The notes beneath the pieces were generated by a model. It ran no database searches. It worked only from the letters and a program-made list of their open reading frames with translations, and was not told the DNA's origin. The position numbers were made by a program, and so were the translations under genes. This document shows positions 58,422 to 64,000 of a stretch of DNA of 64,000 nt, one piece after another (within the stretch, counting starts at the first letter, position 1; each line of letters starts with the position of its first letter). Where the stretch lies: the NCBI GenBank assembly GCA_902729315.2, contig LR746275.1:1954501-2018500 (forward strand), written 5' to 3'. This DNA is from Spirodela intermedia (Eukaryota; Streptophyta; Magnoliopsida; Alismatales; Araceae).

Positions 58422-61400
58422 TCAGTAAGGATTGCTCTGTTTGTTGTCTCTCTTAAGCTGTACCTTCAATTTTTTCCCTTCCAACTGAAATCCATTCATC
58501 ATATTGATGGCAGTTTGAGCTGCAGCGGGAGAGTCATAACTGACAAAACCTGGAGATTGAAGCGAATAAGAAAAATGTATATAAATGATCATCAAATTAA
58601 CAATCGATAAGGGATTACCAAAGCACTTGCTAACACCAGTTGCTTTGTCAACAAATACTTTGGCGCTCAAGACTCTGCCAAATGGTTGAAAAGCATTTGA
58701 AAGATCCTGATCACCAAATTCTTGGGGGATATGATAAATGAACAAATTAGCACCAGGAGGACCTAGAAAAATAAACAATCAGTCACCCGAACTCTCCTCA
58801 GAAATGATGTGAATTCGAATATAAACGTTTGACCATTATTCACCTTCAATCTGAACCCCAGTGCTTCCACTGACGCTTGAATGTACTCCAGAATCATTGC
58901 TCAACACCGTAGGCTGCATGGGACTGTGCGGATGAACCAAAGGCTGGTGATTCATCATCCCCGGATATGTCATCGGATATTGCAGTCCTGGCACACCATG
59001 ATATGGCGAACCCACATACGCAGCAGACTGTACCGTAGGAAAATTTCTTGGCGATGCACCCAGGGGAGCTGCAGAATTAACACCACGGATGGTGTTTCCT
59101 TGAGTAACAGCCGAAACCATACTAGTATAGCCTGGTTGATTTTGTATTGACGTCAGAGGATACTGCATTATCCCATATGTTCCAGATGTCTGCATATATA
59201 ACAAAGAAAAAAATTAAAAGTTAGAAAGTATTCAGTGATAAAAATAGATGCCTTCACAACTGAAGGCAATCGAAAAGCCAATATATCATGGGAACAACAC
59301 TGCTGCTTTATCCAGAATTGTTTGGTTCCTCTAGCAGAAGGTAGGGCAAAATTACGAAACCGTTTCAAAATGAAATAAAAAATGGGAAATTGGTACAAAA
59401 ACGTTAACCTTTGACGAGTAAGAAAAAGGAAAGCCGGAAATCTTTCTTATAATAAAGAATCCGTAGGAATAAATTAATGCAAAACCCTGCCAAATGAATA
59501 GCATAAACTAACCTGATAACTATAACCATTGAATGGAGGAATGTAACCCATTGGTAAAGCTCCAAACAATGAAGGTTGCTGTGTGGCAATGACACTTGGT
59601 GCATTGGAATTCTGCGACTGAGCTTTATGTGCTCTCCTGGCCTGCCTTTCCTTCTCTGTATCTGCCCATTTAACAACCAAAGGCACACTGGAACCCTGCA
59701 CAGTAGAAACAAGAATAGAGTTTCAGAAGAAAAACAACTGTTGTAGTGGCAAAATCAACTTTTGACTTTCCTTTCTTTTTATAACTTTCTCCAATCCGAA
59801 CAACCAAATAAGTGACAAGGATTGGCGTACGATATATATCTAGGAAAGAGGATTCAGAGAAACCTAACACTGACCCAAAAGACATCACAACTTGACCGAC
59901 ACTAATGTCATCTATCTATATGATTTTTGCTAGAGCCTCCAGAAAATATAGATGAATAAAAAAAAATGACCAACGAAACGTATAAACAGAAGTATATATT
60001 AAGTGCCGCTGACAAAAAAAAAAGCAAGGTAATGTAAGCACCCATCATGGTCTATCCATATACTGTGTGGCCTAGGCCAGAAATTTCAATGGCCAAGAAT
60101 GAAAGGAACTTACAACTACATAGAAGGATCCGAAAAAGCAGAATTTGGATACAAGTCGTGAGAGCATCTGAAAGTGCTCTCTGCATCAAAAAAGAGTAAG
60201 ATTGATATTTGAACCATGAGTAAAACTAAGATATCAAAACAAATGCTCAAGCATCATACTTCACTTTCAATAAGTTTCCAATGCTTAAATGTTGTGCACA
60301 TGTTCCGCTAGTGACATGAATCATTCTTTCTGTTCCATTGTTTCAGCGTAAAACCTTGGATGGACTTAATTAATGTCGATGTAGGTGTATTAACTGAATT
60401 AATAAGCAATAAATAGGGCAAAGAATCTATGAGATCCATGAGGAAGCCACTCCTGAAACTAATGTGAAAACCACTCACGTAATGAGCAGATTAACTTTTG
60501 TTTCCCATGTTCAACAAATTGGTTTCCCCATTGCCTGTGGCCAGTACACTAATTTCGACTTGCATTATCTCCTTGCGTTTCTTCTCCTGCTCTTCGGTAG
60601 GGCAAGGTCTGTAGCACAATGCGGAAATGGCTGATTTATGTGGAACTAGCAGTGTCCAGGTTATTATTTCTTCAACTTTTTATCTTTTATTTGAAAGTAG
60701 GGCACACTCTCCTGCTCCAAACTGAAGTGAGATATCATTATTTCAATTTTATCAGCAGATTTAAATCGTAAGCATTGATAACTAAATTGAGCTAAAATGT
60801 GCTAGTTCAACATGATACCTTAGTCAACCGTCGTGACAGGTTAAAAGATACTTTGGGAGGTGTAAACCTTCCAGCATAAAAGGTATAAAGAGTAAAAATC
60901 ACAAGGACACACCTCCATTCTGTGCTTCCCATTTATGGCTTCCAATGCTGCAAGTGCTTGCTCTTTTGTCTCATACTTCAGAAAGGCACAACCTGCTAGA
61001 GTAACAAAAGATTTTGAGTAACAACAACAGATCATTGTCAGTTAAATACTGAAAGAGCGAAATTTCAGCAACCAAATTCTAGAACTTTAAAGCAGCTTCA
61101 AGAACAGAATCTATACCTTTACTTGTCTGTTGCGAACCTCTTAGAATTTGTAAATCCTTAATATTTCCATATTTGGAAAACAATGCAGATAGTTCAGTCT
61201 CAGAAACGTTTTTGGGAAGCATACCAATAAATAGCTTGTGTTCTGAAAATAAACTAATCAAAGAGAGTTATAACATTTTCATAGAACAAAAAGTCATTAT
61301 TACACTATGAGAGAACGTAACACATAAAAACTGTTTCGAAAATTAGAAACTATAAACCAGAACAAAGAGGCTAGGGTCCGAGCTTAAGATGAGTATCCTA

Positions 61401-61492
61401 ATTCAATGTGAAAAGACAAATTTATTCACCAAAATCCCACCTAGTCTTTCCAATTCGCCATCTGCATATTTAACTTGCAATGGAGTAGAGGC
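58422..61492 (-). CDS. Bruno-like (BRN1/BRN2, CELF-type) RNA-binding protein, 5' part beyond window
   Basis: Binds mRNA 3' regions. Arabidopsis BRN1/BRN2 repress SOC1 this way and RBP-DR1/BRN1 also affects defence (family knowledge). Seven exons: 61492-61441, 61242-61117, 60992-60913, 59695-59513, 59189-58844, 58762-58619, 58549-58422. All splice sites are GT...AG and the phases join to 352 codons plus a stop. The visible protein starts at [16 protein letters not shown], the end of RRM1. RRM2 follows ([15 protein letters not shown]1 [26 protein letters not shown]). A Gly/Pro/Tyr-rich linker ([16 protein letters not shown]) leads to the C-terminal RRM3 ([39 protein letters not shown]). RRM1's body and the start codon are missing, because the next exon upstream lies past 64000. 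No break is seen. Confidence 0.93.
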
Positions 61493-64000
61493 CTAGATAA
61501 AATACAGAAGAAAATTTTTAATTAGAGCATGCAAAATTCGAGTATATGTAATGCAGGAAAGAGAGAGGGAGACAAAGGTCATCAGTTCCACACAAAAGGT
61601 AAAGAATTTCATTGTGACCCTGAAACAAATACAGTCATACACTAATGTAGTCCAGGTGATCTGAATCAGAAACTACAGGTTTCTATTCGACAGGTTGAAA
61701 GGGTACACATTAATGTCAGAACGTTCAAGGGGCAGTTTTGATTGATTCATCAGAACAGTACCCAAGCCAGCCAAGAGTTCAATTTGGTTGATGCAACAAT
61801 AGCAGGGGCTGCTGAAGGGTAACCATGGCTAAGCTACCAGGGTCTTACGGCATCACCTTGAAAAGGTCCAAGCCTTCAATTCACTAGCAAAGCACTGTTG
61901 ATGGTCAATTCCATGACATTAGGAATTGGCTGATTCATGAAAGGGGGCGATTATCCAGGATCAGAATACAAGTTTTCGTCGTAAAATTTCAAAAGTATAA
62001 ATGACCAATCACTGCTGGTATTTTACGTAAACAAATATCAAAAATCATGAAACTGTACTAAATTTTAAGGAAAGGGCAGCATGAAGAAAGCCTTCCAAAG
62101 AAGCAAATTGGTTTAACAGAGAAAAGAATGATAAGATTATGAGCCACATTCGTATTCTTGACTCAGTTTAATAACTTCGTATGTTAGGCATGAGGTGCCA
62201 CGCTCAAGAGGGAGGGCTGATGATGTAATAATGATCTCTCAGGAGGGCAATATAGTCGTCAGAAGCTAAAAGCTGCCCCAGGACGATGAATATTCCACTG
62301 AACCTCCTACCCTTGCCTGTGGTAACAGCTTCAAACACTTCAGAACAGAGCATTCGACTTTGCAATGTGATGTTTACCAGATGTAAGATCTGCGAAATCC
62401 TTAGATGTGAATTGCACTATTCAGTCCAGTTCCAAATAAATGGTATAAAATTCACACCTATGATTGGAATCCTTAAAGACCCATCTCTTCAGAACAACTA
62501 GATCACTTTTTTTCGTCAGTAGGAGTAAAGATCTTACTCTTTCCTTGAAATCTCTGACATTATCCCAAACATACTCCCCGTATATTATTCATTAATATTC
62601 TCAAAGATAATCCACAATTTAAATTTCCTTAATGAAACCCATAGTTTCGACCTAGCACTAGATAGTATAACATCCTGCATTTCCTTTCACTGGAGGAGTT
62701 GATTTTCCAGTAACCCAATGTTTATTTGTTCTAATGGTTTCCACACAATATCATACGCCTGTCACATTGCAAATAATGATGAAGAAAGTTAAGAGTCATT
62801 AATGACTATATGACACATTTGTTTTAAACTGTTCATTAACAAGCTTTTTTCTCACTTTATGGATCTGAATGTTAAAGATGTCAGAACACCGAGCATATAC
62901 TCATAATAGCAGTGGTCTGGCAACCCTTCAGCAAATGTCATCACCATGACATGCCATATGTGTGTTCGTTAAGAAGGTATCTTTCAATTTAAGAACCTAG
63001 ACTCGCATCTTAACTTTAAATTATGAGTGGCACCGATCTAGAAATTGCCAAGAGCAAGATGCTCAACAAATCGCATAAATTCTTAAATAAGACCATTTCA
63101 ACATTTTTCACTTATTGCAAAATGAAAACATACCACGAATTTTCGTATTACACTAAAAAATCGTTCTCAAGTTTGTCATTTGCATCTAACTAGTGACTAG
63201 ATTAAAGTTACATTGGCATATTTATTACAAGTTTGAACCTATCCAATCTTTTTTAAGCACAACAAGACTGACTCCAATAAGTTTCTACGATCTAGCTGAT
63301 CATCCCATCAAGTCCCTCACACATATGTCTTTGATGGACCTCGGTTTCTAAAGCACTTAACATTCAATTGATACAGCAGGCATTCCAAATCATATCATGG
63401 TAAATCATTCGTCTAATAAAATTCTCCTTTTTATTGATAATAGGTCCACTCCTTGTACTCTGCGACAGAATCACTACACATAAAAAAATTATTAAAAAAG
63501 TCGTCTCTCTTTTACGACATTAGGTAAAAAACAATATGGTAATGCCGAAAAAAATATTTTACGAACCTTTAAAATACGCTTTTACATATACATGTGTAGT
63601 TATAGTTAAAAATTCCTTTATACATTACAGAATTAATTCTTCAATTTTTCCTAGAAAACAGTATTTGATTACAATTATCTCATCAAATGCTAAGTGAATC
63701 AATTTTGAAACAAAAAAAATACCTTCTACGAAAATAAACTTCCCCGGGTAATAATGATGCACCAAAAATTTGTCATTATGTCAAGTTCGAGCATTGTGAT
63801 CATGAGCATGTCATCTTCTTCCAGATCTGGCGATCTACATCCAAACTCTCTAAACCTAAATCTTATGAACACAAGGCATCTTCTAGCAACATAACATCTG
63901 CGATTAGACGCATACTTCAAAGACCCTTCTTTATAAACTCACACAAATCTCCTTACAGCCATACCAAATAACCATAAAAACAATGATTCCCTGTTAATAC
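61493..64000 (-). other. Intron of the Bruno-like gene (at least 2.5 kb)
   Basis: No reading frame in this stretch matches the missing RRM1 (its expected RNP motifs and a Cys-rich CCF-type RNP1). The acceptor TTATCTAG precedes the exon at 61492. The simplest reading is one long intron reaching past the window end. No mobile element with definable ends was seen in it. Confidence 0.6.

Noticed and set aside
1-64000. CRISPR array, bacterial operon, prophage or organelle insertion
   Set aside because: No regularly spaced identical repeats, no bacterial gene clusters and no recognisable plastid or mitochondrial genes. The retroelements and intron-bearing genes are nuclear plant DNA.

Overview
This window is plant nuclear DNA. 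It is AT-rich and intron-bearing, and it is crowded with retroelement remains of plant type. The RNA-binding protein, the fucosyltransferase and the carboxyl methyltransferase are all flowering-plant families. The Bruno-like protein's linker reads like a monocot one, but that is only an impression. No bacterial, organellar or viral gene set is present.

Three cellular genes can be supported, all on the minus strand. (1) 19874-21761: a two-exon GT37 (xyloglucan-type) fucosyltransferase of about 588 aa, apparently intact. (2) 37268-39720: a four-exon SABATH carboxyl methyltransferase of about 362 aa, apparently intact. It has a decayed tandem copy of its own 3' end and a 61-bp tandem repeat upstream. 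(3) 58422-61492: seven exons of a BRN1/BRN2 (Bruno/CELF-like) RNA-binding protein with RRM2 and RRM3. Its first exon(s) with RRM1 must lie beyond base 64000. Gene fragments add to this: a SABATH exon-3 piece with a stop at 26304-26432 (+), and a WD40 piece resembling VIP3/SKI8 at 19596-19751 (-).

The left third (1-19180) is a nest of solo LTRs from one family of about 1.6-1.7 kb. I fixed their ends by comparing copies and by 5-bp target duplications: 543-2184 (inside an older copy, <1-3121), 4457-6148 (old), 7212-8925 (perfect ACACC duplication) and 9764-19180. Another lies at 34649-36242 and a distant relative near 31900-32250. The 9764 copy was split by a 7.7-kb L1-type LINE (11072-18758). 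The LINE carries a CCHC ORF1 with several stops, and an endonuclease-RT-RNase H ORF2 broken by only one in-frame stop. Two copies of a second LTR family (TGTT...AACA, 24107-24684 and 27700-28342) lie in the middle. A badly decayed Ty1/copia element (about 52018-55260) lies to the right.

The three genes have no evident joint pathway. The fucosyltransferase acts on cell-wall glycans in the Golgi, the SABATH enzyme methylates small carboxylic acids in the cytosol, and the Bruno-like protein binds mRNA. Most other sequence is AT-rich intergenic DNA with local tandem duplications. I found no system that looks wholly new. The most informative points are the nested insertion chronology, the paired conserved hairpins in the LTR family, the LINE insertion with target-site deletion, and the repeated local duplication around the SABATH gene.
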